Source of the DNA: Flavobacterium franklandianum
GTDB taxonomy: Bacteria; Bacteroidota; Bacteroidia; Flavobacteriales; Flavobacteriaceae
Direction of reading: 5' to 3'
NCBI RefSeq assembly: GCF_007097365.1
Contig: NZ_VJZR01000003.1
Span: 248,001-312,000 of the forward strand
DNA length: 64,000 nucleotides
Below the pieces are notes generated by a model. That model ran no database searches and was not told the origin of the DNA. It saw only the letters and a program-made list of their open reading frames with translations. Below are positions 38,315 to 46,501 of the stretch, piece by piece; positions within the stretch are counted from its first letter, which is position 1, and the number at the start of each line of letters is the position of its first letter. The translations under genes and the position numbers were made by a program.

Positions 38315-39604
38315 TTATCCCAAAAACGCTTTCAATTCTTCGTACGTTTTAATTTTTACGCTTACTTTTTCTTTATTCAAGACGCTTTCAATTTGGGTTG
38401 GAATTGGAAGTTTTATGTTTAAAGCAGGTTCAACCACATCCAAAAATTTGATAGGATGAGCGGTTTCCAAGAATATTCCAATCGCAGTTGGATGATTTTG
38501 TAATTCATTTTTCAAACCTAAATACCCCACAGCTCCGTGAGGTTCTGCGATGTAACCATCGGTTTTGTAGATGGTTTGCATTGCCGCTGTAGTATCTTCA
38601 TCGGTATATGAAAAAGAAGAGAAATCTTTTTTGAATAGTTCCAAATCGTTGTTATACATTTCCTGAATTCGGATAAAATTACTTGGATTCCCCACGTCCA
38701 TCGCATTCGAAATCGTAGCTTTAGAAGGTTTTGGATCGTAATTTCCTTGAACTAAAAATCTTGGAACGGTATCGTTCACATTGGTCGATGCTACGAAATG
38801 CTCGATAGGCAATCCTAATTTTTTTGCCATAATTCCGGCACAAATATTTCCAAAATTCCCACTTGGGCAAGAAAATACTAATGGTTTGTTTTGTGATTTT
38901 AATTGCTTGAAGGCAAAGAAAAAGTAAAACATTTGTGGTAACCAACGAGCAATATTGATCGAATTAGCCGAAGTTAGGTTGTGGTGTGCCAAACTTTCGT
39001 CCAAAAAAGCTTTTTTGACCATATCTTGGCAATCATCGAAAACACCATCTACTTCCAATGCTTTGATGTTTTGTCCCAAAGTGGTCAATTGTCTTTCCTG
39101 AATGTCACTCACTTTCCCCGAAGGATATAAAATGATTACTTCTACACCTTGAACGCCAAGAAAACCGCTTGCAACAGCTCCTCCAGTATCGCCTGAAGTA
39201 GCCACCAATACGGTGTTTTTATTGTCTTTTTTGTCTTTGTTGAAATAAGCTAAACAACGGGACATAAAACGTGCTCCCACGTCCTTGAAGGCCATTGTTG
39301 GTCCGTGATATAATTCTAATGCATAAATTCCTTCTTCCACTTTCACGGTCGGGAAATCGAAACACAAGGTTTCAGCTATGATTTGTTTTAAGGTTTCGGT
39401 AGGAATTTCGTCGCCTACAAATTGTTGAATGGCTTCGTACGCCATTTCCTCGTTACTTAAATTTTCGATATTTTCGAAAAATTCGGAAGATAAAGGTGTG
39501 ATAGATTCCGGAAAATACAATCCTTTATCGGTTGCTAGTCCTTGTATTACGGCTTCTTCAAAAGAAACTTTTGGGGCATTGTGGTTTAAACTGTAGTATT
39601 TCAT
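38315..39604 (-). CDS. thrC: Threonine synthase
   Basis: 429-aa PLP enzyme converting O-phosphohomoserine to threonine, the last step of the pathway. The PLP lysine lies in GPTMAFKDVGARF, and ATSGDTGGAVASGF is the phosphate-binding loop. The N-terminal YYSLNHNAPKVSFEEAV is typical of the class with an extended N-terminus. It follows thrA and thrB but is separated from them by a parDE module and by a repeat-rich 135 bp, so it may no longer be strictly co-transcribed. Its 3' end has a decayed duplicate 1.8 kb away. Confidence 0.94.
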   Translation of the reverse strand: MKYYSLNHNAPKVSFEEAVIQGLATDKGLYFPESITPLSSEFFENIENLSNEEMAYEAIQQFVGDEIPTETLKQIIAETLCFDFPTVKVEEGIYALELYHGPTMAFKDVGARFMSRCLAYFNKDKKDNKNTVLVATSGDTGGAVASGFLGVQGVEVIILYPSGKVSDIQERQLTTLGQNIKALEVDGVFDDCQDMVKKAFLDESLAHHNLTSANSINIARWLPQMFYFFFAFKQLKSQNKPLVFSCPSGNFGNICAGIMAKKLGLPIEHFVASTNVNDTVPRFLVQGNYDPKPSKATISNAMDVGNPSNFIRIQEMYNNDLELFKKDFSSFSYTDEDTTAAMQTIYKTDGYIAEPHGAVGYLGLKNELQNHPTAIGIFLETAHPIKFLDVVEPALNIKLPIPTQIESVLNKEKVSVKIKTYEELKAFLG

Positions 39605-39613
39605 TTGATTTTA

Positions 39614-39723
39614 GATTGAAGATTAGCGATTAACGATTTTTGATTTTTTAGCAACTTGAGTTCCATCTGAAATGCTTCGCCAGTTCGCTAAAGCTCGGGT
39701 CAAAAATCGTTAATCTGAAATCT
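39614..39723. repeat. Cruciform-forming heptamer arrays upstream of thrC
   Basis: Left arm: five consecutive GATTNNN units (39614-39648). Right arm: about three units of the same type in inverse orientation (39700-39723). A 16-bp segment, GATTAACGATTTTTGA, is perfectly inverted at 39628-39643 and 39700-39715. Lies between parE and thrC. Confidence 0.75.
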
Positions 39724-39739
39724 TAAATAATTTGTGTTT

Positions 39740-40039
39740 TTATTCTTGTATTTTGTTTTTTAAATCCATTCTGGAATGTAAAAACCGAATGATTTCTATT
39801 TTATCCTCATTTACAATACTGTAAAAAATGATGTGTTGTCCTGATTTGAATCCTTGAATTTCGTTGTTTATTTCTGTGTAACTTCTGCCTAAAAATTGAT
39901 TTTCTGCTAATTTTTGACAATCAGATAATAATTCATAATAATATTTGTCGGCTTGATCTTCTGACCAAACTTCGAAAGTATATTCCCAAATTTTAGACAA
40001 ATCTTCAACAGCCTTGTTAGTAAGATGAAATTTAGGCAT
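39740..40039 (-). CDS. parE: Type II toxin, RelE/ParE family
   Basis: 99-aa toxin of the RelE/ParE fold. LTNKAVEDLSKIWEYTFEVW is the family's N-terminal helical hairpin, GRSYTEI the central strand, and IFYSIVNEDKIEIIRFLHSRMD the conserved C-terminal segment with R and H. ParE members poison gyrase; RelE members cut mRNA. The sequence resembles ParE more (paired helices, IxRFLHxxMD). It overlaps the antitoxin gene by 8 nt, the standard translational coupling. The pair sits inside the threonine operon. Confidence 0.88.
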   Translation of the reverse strand: MPKFHLTNKAVEDLSKIWEYTFEVWSEDQADKYYYELLSDCQKLAENQFLGRSYTEINNEIQGFKSGQHIIFYSIVNEDKIEIIRFLHSRMDLKNKIQE

Positions 40040-40280
40040 CTCTTTTTTTAGTTTTTAAAGATTCCAAATGTTGTTTGGGATTAAAATTTTCGGCAATTCC
40101 GCTTTCAATTCCGTCGTTAATGGCTTTTTTGAGAGCCATTATTTTGTTTTCTTCTTCTTCTAACATTCTCAAACCCGCGCGAATCACTTCGCTGGCATTT
40201 TTAAATCTCCCTTCAGAAATTCTACCGTCAACAAAATTCTCGAAGTAATCCCCTAAAGAAACTGATGTATTGCGTCCCAT
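40032..40280 (-). CDS. parD: Type II antitoxin, ParD family
   Basis: 82-aa antitoxin: an N-terminal ribbon-helix-helix DNA-binding domain (NTSVSLGDYFENFVDGRI, then GRFKNASEVIRAGLRMLE, the ParD signature) and a C-terminal toxin-neutralising tail. It should repress its own promoter, most likely through the palindrome at 40303-40319. Because thrC lies downstream in the same direction, this repression could also affect thrC. Confidence 0.9.
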   Translation of the reverse strand: MGRNTSVSLGDYFENFVDGRISEGRFKNASEVIRAGLRMLEEEENKIMALKKAINDGIESGIAENFNPKQHLESLKTKKRDA

Positions 40281-40302
40281 ATTTTTATATTTTTTTGTAA
40301 AG

Positions 40303-40319
40303 TTACCAAATTTTGGTAA
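40303..40319. promoter_or_regulatory. Putative ParD operator
   Basis: TTACCAAA-T-TTTGGTAA, perfect 8-bp arms, 22 bp upstream of the parD start. Its right half overlaps a promoter-like TAACTTTA on the minus strand. Typical for an autoregulated toxin-antitoxin pair. Confidence 0.65.
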
Positions 40320-40373
40320 TTTTTTAAATATAATTTATTTTTAATCTTACTTAAGGGAAATTATTTGGAACTT

Positions 40374-41294
40374 TTATAAAATACTCACTCCGTCTGGATT
40401 CACTTTAGAAACGTGAATTTCATAAGGCAAATTGATTTCGTCATACACTTTACTCATTGCTTGGGCGATTTTTTCGGCAGTTTCTTTTCCTTTGCTTAAA
40501 GCAAAAATAGAAGGACCTGAACCTGAAATTCCTGATCCTAAAGCTCCGTTTTCGTATGCCGTTTTTTTGATTAAATCGAAACCGGGAATCAGCATACTGC
40601 GAACCGGTTCGATGATTTCATCGTGCAAAGAACGACCAATTAATTCATAATCATTCGTGTACAATCCAGCTACTAATCCACCCACATTTCCCCATTGGGT
40701 AATGGCACTTTTTAGAGAAACGGTTTGTTTTAATACGGAACGCGCATCCGAAGTTTTCAACTCGATTTGAGGATGAACCACAGTCGCATACAATTCTGAC
40801 GGGCTGTCAATCTTGATAATATCCAAAGGATTGGAACACCTTACCAAAGTAAAACCGCCCAATAGGCAAGGAGCAACATTATCGGCGTGGGCATTTCCGC
40901 TGGCTAATTTTTCGCCTTGCATTGCAAATTTCACTAATTCTTTTCTGGTAAAAGGACGACCTAATAATTCGTTGATTCCAAAAACAGCTCCGGCCGAACT
41001 AGCTGCACTGCTTCCGATTCCGCTTCCGGCTTTGATGTTTTTATAGATTTCGATTTCGAATCCAAATTCGGTTTCCACTTCTTCTAGCATTGCCAAAGCT
41101 GCTACGCCAGCCACATTATTTTCGGTTTCTAATGGCAAATTAGCACCCACGATTTTAGTGATGCGAACGCCTTTTAGATCGGATTTTCGAATAATCATTT
41201 CGTCACCTGCAGTGGCCAAACACAATCCAAGAACATCAAATCCACAGGAAAGATTGGCAATGGTGGCGGGGCAAAATATTTTTATTTCATTCAT
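40374..41294 (-). CDS. thrB: Homoserine kinase
   Basis: 306-aa GHMP kinase phosphorylating homoserine, the fourth step toward threonine. Motif 1 (ATIANLSCGFDVLGL), the ATP loop GSGIGSSAASSAGAV and motif 3 (GALGSGISGSGPSIFAL) are all intact. It follows thrA by 86 bp, which include a 20-bp palindromic repeat. Length is normal. Confidence 0.94.
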   Translation of the reverse strand: MNEIKIFCPATIANLSCGFDVLGLCLATAGDEMIIRKSDLKGVRITKIVGANLPLETENNVAGVAALAMLEEVETEFGFEIEIYKNIKAGSGIGSSAASSAGAVFGINELLGRPFTRKELVKFAMQGEKLASGNAHADNVAPCLLGGFTLVRCSNPLDIIKIDSPSELYATVVHPQIELKTSDARSVLKQTVSLKSAITQWGNVGGLVAGLYTNDYELIGRSLHDEIIEPVRSMLIPGFDLIKKTAYENGALGSGISGSGPSIFALSKGKETAEKIAQAMSKVYDEINLPYEIHVSKVNPDGVSIL

Positions 41295-41314
41295 AATTTT
41301 ATTTTTTTTGGTAG

Positions 41315-41334
41315 AGACGCGATTAATCGCGTCT
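41315..41334. repeat. 20-bp perfect palindrome AGACGCGATTAATCGCGTCT
   Basis: Perfect palindrome preceded by TTGGTAG, between thrA and thrB. It shares the GGTAGRGAC flank and geometry with 6777-6796. Confidence 0.8.
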
Positions 41335-41380
41335 GTACGGCAGGCAAAATATTTTATTTATTGGCGTTACATCGCATCCA

Positions 41381-43828
41381 TTATATATTTCCAATACGTA
41401 TTACATCGGCAAAAATTCCTGAAGCGGTCACCGCAGCACCAGCACCAGCGCCTTTTATCAATAAAGGTTGGTCAATGTATCGGTCGGTGTAAAATTGTAC
41501 AATATTATCTTTTCCTTCTAAATTATAGAATGGACTTTCTTTCGGGATGAATTCCAAACCAACGCTAGCTTTTCCGTTTTCGAAAGTGGCTACATATTTC
41601 AAACGACAATCTTTTGCTTTTGCTTCTGCCAGTAAATTCTCGAAATGAGTCGCATTTTTTAGTAAAGATTTGAAAAAATCTTCGTTGTTGGTAGTCGCCA
41701 AACATTCGGCTGGTAAAAACGATCTGTTGGCAATATCTTCAATATCGAATTGGTAGCCACTTTCGCGAATTAGAATCAAAATTTTTCTAGCAACATCTAC
41801 GCCGCTCAAGTCGATTTTCGGATCTGGTTCAGTAAATCCTTGCACTCCGGCTTCTTTTACCACATCGTGGAACGAATTATTTTCGTCGAAATTGTTGAAA
41901 ATAAAGTTCAAACTTCCGGATAAAACCGCTTGAATTTTGTTCACTTTATCTCCCGAAGCGATTAGGTGTTTCAAGGTGTCAATAATAGGTAATCCTGCGC
42001 CCACATTGGTTTCGAACAAGAAAGGCGCATTGAATTGACGCGAAAGATTTTTTAGTTTTTTGTAATTATCATAAGCCGATGAACAGGCAATTTTGTTACA
42101 AGTTACTACGGCAACGTTTTGTTTTAAATACTGTTCGTAAGTTTCAGAAACACTTTGATTGGCAGTAATGTCCACAAAAATACTGTTGCGTAAATTAAGT
42201 GCTTTTACTTTAGCAATAAAAGCTTCTTTATCGGCAGTTTCTCCATTTTCTAATAGCGATTGCCATTCTTTCAAAGGAATTCCATCTTCGTCAAAATACA
42301 TTTTTCTTGAATTGGAAACGGCAACTACTCTCAGGTTTATTTTTAGATTTTCTTTTAGGAATTTCTTTTGTAGGTGGATTTGCTCGATGAATTTTTCACC
42401 TACATTTCCAACGCCCATCACGAACAAGTTCAATTGTTTGGTGTTTTCCTCGAAGAAGTTTTCGTGAAGCGTATTCAATGCTTTTTTAACATCTCTTTCG
42501 TTGATAACTGCCGAAATATTTCTTTCGGAAGCTCCTTGAGCGATGGCTCGAATATTGACATTATTTTTACCCAAAGTACTGAACATTCGACCGCTCAAAC
42601 CTTGATGATTTTTCATGTTTTCACCAACCAGAGCAATAATACAAAGGTCTTTTTCGACGATGCAAGGATCGATTTTGTTTTGGGTGATTTCATTGGCGAA
42701 AGCTTTATTAATAGCATTTTCGGCTTTCTCGGCATCAACATTTAGAATACCTATACAAATCGAATGTTCCGATGAGGCTTGAGTAATGAAAATAATATTG
42801 ATGTTTTCGTGCGATAAGACTTCGAACAATCGTTTAGAAACTCCGGCAACACCAATCATTCCAGAACCTTCCAGAGTGATGAGTGTAATTTTATCGATAT
42901 GGCTAATTCCTTTTACAGGATTGGTATGCGAATTGTCTTGGTTTGAAATAAAAGTTCCTTTGGCTTCCGGTTCAAAAGTATTTTTAATCCAAATTGGAAT
43001 GTTTTTTTTGAAAACCGGTTGGATAGTTGGTGGATACAATACTTTGGCACCAAAATGCGACAATTCCATCGCTTCTTGATAGGAAATAGTAGCGATAGGT
43101 TGGGCTTGTTTTACAATTTTTGGATTGGCAGTAAACATTCCGTTGACGTCAGTCCAGATTTCCAATTCGGACGCATTCAAAGCACCAGCCAAGATTGCAG
43201 CTGTATAATCGGAACCACCACGACCTAAAGTTGTTCCAATTCCTTCTTCGGTCGAAGCAATAAAACCTGGCATTACAACGATTTGAGTATCATTCGATGC
43301 AAAATATTCTGCGATTAATTCATTAGTAATGTCAAAGTTTACAGCGGCTTTTCCAAAGTTATTATTGGTTTTTATGAGTTCGCGACTGTCTTTATAACCT
43401 GAATTTTTATGATTTTGTTTGAAGGCTTCGGCGATGATATAAGAAGATAATAATTCGCCAAAACTTAGAATGGTATCGGAAGTTCTCGGGGATAATTCGC
43501 CAAGTAAAAAACAACCGTCCAATAGAGTTTCAAGATGATTGATGATTCTTTTAATGTGGCTTAGAAGCCCACTTTGTTCGCTAACTGGAATTAATTCTTT
43601 GATAGCGTCGAGATGTTTTTTCTCGATTTCGACTACAATTTCTTTGTAACTTTCGTCGTTTGAAGCTGCTTTTTGAGAGGCAAGAACTAATAAATCGGTC
43701 ACTTGGGTAAAAGCAGAAACCACAACAATTACATTTTCTTGGACCGTTTTTTTGATAACTATATCTAAAACTAATTTTATGTTTTGTGAATTGGCAACAG
43801 AAGTTCCGCCAAATTTTAATATTCTCAT
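41381..43828 (-). CDS. thrA: Bifunctional aspartokinase / homoserine dehydrogenase
   Basis: 815-aa fusion enzyme, first and third steps of threonine synthesis. Aspartokinase domain 1-290 (KFGGTSVANSQNIK, GRGGSDYTAAILAG), ACT regulatory domains about 310-460 (probably the threonine feedback site), homoserine dehydrogenase about 465-815 (NAD-binding VMGVGNVGEKFI; ETNVGAGLPIIDTL; EPDPKIDLSGVDVARKILIL). It is the first large gene of the operon and is preceded by a leader peptide rich in Thr codons. Length agrees with E. coli ThrA (820). Confidence 0.95.
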   Translation of the reverse strand: MRILKFGGTSVANSQNIKLVLDIVIKKTVQENVIVVVSAFTQVTDLLVLASQKAASNDESYKEIVVEIEKKHLDAIKELIPVSEQSGLLSHIKRIINHLETLLDGCFLLGELSPRTSDTILSFGELLSSYIIAEAFKQNHKNSGYKDSRELIKTNNNFGKAAVNFDITNELIAEYFASNDTQIVVMPGFIASTEEGIGTTLGRGGSDYTAAILAGALNASELEIWTDVNGMFTANPKIVKQAQPIATISYQEAMELSHFGAKVLYPPTIQPVFKKNIPIWIKNTFEPEAKGTFISNQDNSHTNPVKGISHIDKITLITLEGSGMIGVAGVSKRLFEVLSHENINIIFITQASSEHSICIGILNVDAEKAENAINKAFANEITQNKIDPCIVEKDLCIIALVGENMKNHQGLSGRMFSTLGKNNVNIRAIAQGASERNISAVINERDVKKALNTLHENFFEENTKQLNLFVMGVGNVGEKFIEQIHLQKKFLKENLKINLRVVAVSNSRKMYFDEDGIPLKEWQSLLENGETADKEAFIAKVKALNLRNSIFVDITANQSVSETYEQYLKQNVAVVTCNKIACSSAYDNYKKLKNLSRQFNAPFLFETNVGAGLPIIDTLKHLIASGDKVNKIQAVLSGSLNFIFNNFDENNSFHDVVKEAGVQGFTEPDPKIDLSGVDVARKILILIRESGYQFDIEDIANRSFLPAECLATTNNEDFFKSLLKNATHFENLLAEAKAKDCRLKYVATFENGKASVGLEFIPKESPFYNLEGKDNIVQFYTDRYIDQPLLIKGAGAGAAVTASGIFADVIRIGNI

Positions 43829-43890
43829 TGTGTTGTTTTTATTTTTGAATGCAACTATTTTTTATACACCTATGAACTCTCTTCATTTAG

Positions 43891-43917
43891 AAAAAAGCAT
43901 GTAAACTGGATTATATG
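43891..43917 (-). terminator. Weak candidate attenuator hairpin of the thr leader
   Basis: Minus strand: CATATAA / TTTACATG pair with one mismatch around a short loop, followed by C and TTTTTT. AU-rich and weak, 15 nt past the leader stop. The leader stop itself lies in a second small hairpin ACCCTTTAGGGGT. Folding energy has not been computed. Confidence 0.35.
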
Positions 43918-43931
43918 TAAAAGAGGTACCC

Positions 43932-44030
43932 CTAAAGGGTAGTGGTTGTTGTAGTGGTGAAAGTAACAGCAATTGCAACTCTAGTTTGAGTTGTTATCGA
44001 AGAATGATATGATTTTTTGCTATTTTTCAT
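43932..44030 (-). CDS. thrL: Threonine operon leader peptide
   Basis: 32-codon open frame 103 bp upstream of thrA. It contains ten Thr codons, seven of them consecutive (residues 25-31), plus two Ile and two Val codons. It starts MKNSKKSYHSSITTQTRVAI and ends with Leu just before TAG. The layout equals that of E. coli thrL: ribosome stalling at Thr (and Ile) codons when those amino acids are scarce would change folding of the downstream RNA and allow thrA transcription. The promoter element TACTTTTG ends only 10 nt before the ATG, so the transcript is nearly leaderless. Confidence 0.8.
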   Translation of the reverse strand: MKNSKKSYHSSITTQTRVAIAVTFTTTTTTTL

Positions 44031-44040
44031 TTTGATTTTT

Positions 44041-44070
44041 CAAAAGTACAGTTTTTTATAAAATAACAAA
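44041..44070 (-). promoter_or_regulatory. Promoter of the threonine operon
   Basis: Minus-strand -33 TTTG (44067-44070), 18 nt, -7 TACTTTTG (44041-44048, exact TAnnTTTG). Confidence 0.7.
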
Positions 44071-44203
44071 ACCTTTTATTCTGTTTTTGCGAATATTTTA
44101 ATAAACAAAGGCTTGTGGAAAGAATATAAAAAAAATTACCGTCAAAATCTTGTTTTTTAATATTGGTTTGTGGAATTTTGATCTCACAAAAGATACTATT
44201 TAA

Positions 44204-45706
44204 ATGGATAATACACATTATATAAGTACTGAAGTTCTTTCCTTGGAAACGCTACAAGAAATTATTTCGCACCATAAATCGTTGGCATTATCCGATGAAG
44301 CCAAAGTCAATATCCAAAAATGTCGAGCGTATCTTGATGCTAAAATGGCTTCGCATTTGAAACCTATTTATGGTATAAATACTGGTTTTGGCTCGCTTTG
44401 TAATGTGAAAATATCTAATGATAACCTTTCGAAACTTCAAGAAAACCTAGTTAAATCGCATTCTTGTGGCACAGGCGATGAAGTTCCTACTGCAATTGTA
44501 AAATTGATGTTGTTGCTCAAAATACAATCGTTGAGTTATGGACATTCTGGAATTCAGTTGCAAACGGTGGAGCGATTGGTCGATTTTTATAACAATGATA
44601 TTCTGCCTATTGTTTATACTCAGGGATCGCTTGGCGCTTCGGGCGATCTGGCTCCTTTGGCTCATTTGTCTTTGCCGTTATTGGGTGAAGGTGAAGTGTT
44701 TTTTGAAGGCAAAAAAGTGCATTCGAGTGAAGTTTTAAAGCATTTTGGATGGAAGCCTATTGTATTGCAATCCAAAGAAGGTTTGGCTTTATTGAACGGA
44801 ACTCAATTTATGAGTGCTTATGGTGTACATATTTTGATGAAAGCTTGCAAATTTTCGTATTTTGCTGATTTGATTGGAACCATTTCCTTGGAGGGATTTG
44901 ATGGAAGAATAGAGCCTTTTCACGAATTAATTCATTCGATACGACCGCATAAAGGGCAAATTCTGACGGCAAATCGCGTCACTCAATTTTTGAAAGGAAG
45001 TAAAATTAGTAGCCAAGTAAAAAAGCATGTTCAGGATCCGTATTCTTTTCGGTGTATTCCACAAGTTCACGGAGCCTCGAAGGATGTTATTGATTATGTA
45101 AAAAATGTTTTCAAAACCGAAATCAATTCGGTTACTGATAATCCTAATATATTTATAGATACTGACGAAATTATCTCGGGAGGTAATTTTCATGGGCAAC
45201 CTTTGGCTTTAGCTTTAGATTTTATCGCTATTGCTTTGGCTGAATTGGGAAGCATTTCAGAAAGAAGAACATTTCAATTGATTTCTGGACAGCGCAATCT
45301 TCCCGCTTTTTTAGTTGACAATCCGGGCTTGAATTCGGGTTTAATGATTCCGCAATACACTGCAGCGAGTATCGCCAGTCAAAACAAGCAATTGGCAACA
45401 CCAGCAAGTGTCGATAGTATTGTATCTAGCAATGGTCAGGAAGATCATGTAAGTATGGGAGCAAATGCAGCGACTAAAGCTTTGCGTGTGATGGAAAATG
45501 TAGAGCGAATTCTCGCTATTGAATTGATGAATGCTTCGCAAGCCATTGAATTTAGAAGGCCTTTGGAGTCTAGTGATTTTATAGAGCAGTTTTTAAAATC
45601 CTATCGTATAGAAGTGCCTTTCGTGAAAGAAGACCGAATATTGCACTATGATATGGACAAAACGTTGAGTTTTTTGAATAGATTCCAATTGTTAACAATT
45701 ACTTAA
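44204..45706 (+). CDS. hutH: Histidine ammonia-lyase
   Basis: 500-aa aromatic ammonia-lyase family enzyme that deaminates histidine to urocanate. Ala145-Ser146-Gly147 in GSLGASGDLAPLAHLSLPL form the MIO prosthetic group by autocyclisation. YGINTGFGSL and DNPNIF are further signature segments. Length is normal for HutH. It is divergent from the threonine operon, and other hut genes are not adjacent. A tyrosine ammonia-lyase or mutase is less likely, since YGINTGFG and the general residue pattern fit HutH. Confidence 0.9.
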   Translation: MDNTHYISTEVLSLETLQEIISHHKSLALSDEAKVNIQKCRAYLDAKMASHLKPIYGINTGFGSLCNVKISNDNLSKLQENLVKSHSCGTGDEVPTAIVKLMLLLKIQSLSYGHSGIQLQTVERLVDFYNNDILPIVYTQGSLGASGDLAPLAHLSLPLLGEGEVFFEGKKVHSSEVLKHFGWKPIVLQSKEGLALLNGTQFMSAYGVHILMKACKFSYFADLIGTISLEGFDGRIEPFHELIHSIRPHKGQILTANRVTQFLKGSKISSQVKKHVQDPYSFRCIPQVHGASKDVIDYVKNVFKTEINSVTDNPNIFIDTDEIISGGNFHGQPLALALDFIAIALAELGSISERRTFQLISGQRNLPAFLVDNPGLNSGLMIPQYTAASIASQNKQLATPASVDSIVSSNGQEDHVSMGANAATKALRVMENVERILAIELMNASQAIEFRRPLESSDFIEQFLKSYRIEVPFVKEDRILHYDMDKTLSFLNRFQLLTIT

Positions 45707-45727
45707 CATTAACATAAAATAAAGGAG

Positions 45728-45735
45728 TATTTTTG
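45728..45735 (+). promoter_or_regulatory. Putative -7 element of the DUF47-pit operon
   Basis: TATTTTTG, exact TAnnTTTG match, 28 bp before the ATG at 45764. The -33 position has only TTAAC. Confidence 0.5.
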
Positions 45736-45763
45736 CTTTCTAAATTAATTAAACATTATTAAA

Positions 45764-46408
45764 ATGTCAATAAATAGTATTTTTCAGTTTTTTGTTCCAA
45801 AAGATAAAAAATTCTTTCCCCTTTTTGAGGAAGCTTCATCAAATCTAGTGCAATTAGCTTCAATTTTACACGAAGCCGTAAATCTTCCATTAAAGGAGAG
45901 AGACGAACTTTTTTTGAAAATCGATGAATTAGAGCAAAAAGGTGAGGACATTACTCGTTTGACCAATCTTGAACTGAGTAGAAATTTCATCACACCATTT
46001 GATAGAGAAGATATTCACTCTTTAATTACTTCAATTGATAGAGTAGCTGATAATCTTCACGGGGCTTCGAGTAGAATGCGATTGTATCAAGTAGCTAAAA
46101 TCACAAAATCTATTCGAAAATTGACCGAAATTAATCTTGAAGCTTGTCAAAATATTGATAGCGCTGTAAAAGAATTGAGGGATTTGAAAAAAATGAAAAA
46201 AATTACGGATGCTTGTTCTAGAATTAACAAATTAGAAGCCAAGTCAGACAGTGTTTATGACAAAGCGGTTGCGGATCTTTTTGAAAATGAGACTGATGTC
46301 AAAAATATTATTAAATACAAAGAGGTATTGTCCGTTTTAGAAACAGCGACCGATAAATGTAAAGTCGTTGCTAGTGTTTTAGAATCGATTTCTGTAAAAC
46401 ATTCGTAA
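45764..46408 (+). CDS. DUF47 (PhoU-like) phosphate transport regulator
   Basis: 214-aa all-helical protein of the DUF47/PhoU-like family, which partners Pit phosphate transporters and may gate them. Family features: F-V-P-K-DKKFFPLFEEASSN near the start, FITPFDREDIHSLITSIDRVADNL in the middle and YKEVLSVLETATDKCKVVASVLE at the end. It is followed by pit 93 nt downstream, the normal gene pair. Cytoplasmic. Confidence 0.92.
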   Translation: MSINSIFQFFVPKDKKFFPLFEEASSNLVQLASILHEAVNLPLKERDELFLKIDELEQKGEDITRLTNLELSRNFITPFDREDIHSLITSIDRVADNLHGASSRMRLYQVAKITKSIRKLTEINLEACQNIDSAVKELRDLKKMKKITDACSRINKLEAKSDSVYDKAVADLFENETDVKNIIKYKEVLSVLETATDKCKVVASVLESISVKHS

Positions 46409-46501
46409 CAAATTATAGATTAAGCCATTGAAATACAGAAAGATTTCTATTGTAATCTTTACTTTTCAATTTTTTAATTTTTCAACCTATTCCTAAATAT
46501 T

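Noticed and set aside
44027..44218. 63-codon minus-strand frame overlapping the hutH start and thr promoter
   Set aside because: It covers the promoter of the threonine operon and overlaps hutH; lysine- and cysteine-rich random composition.
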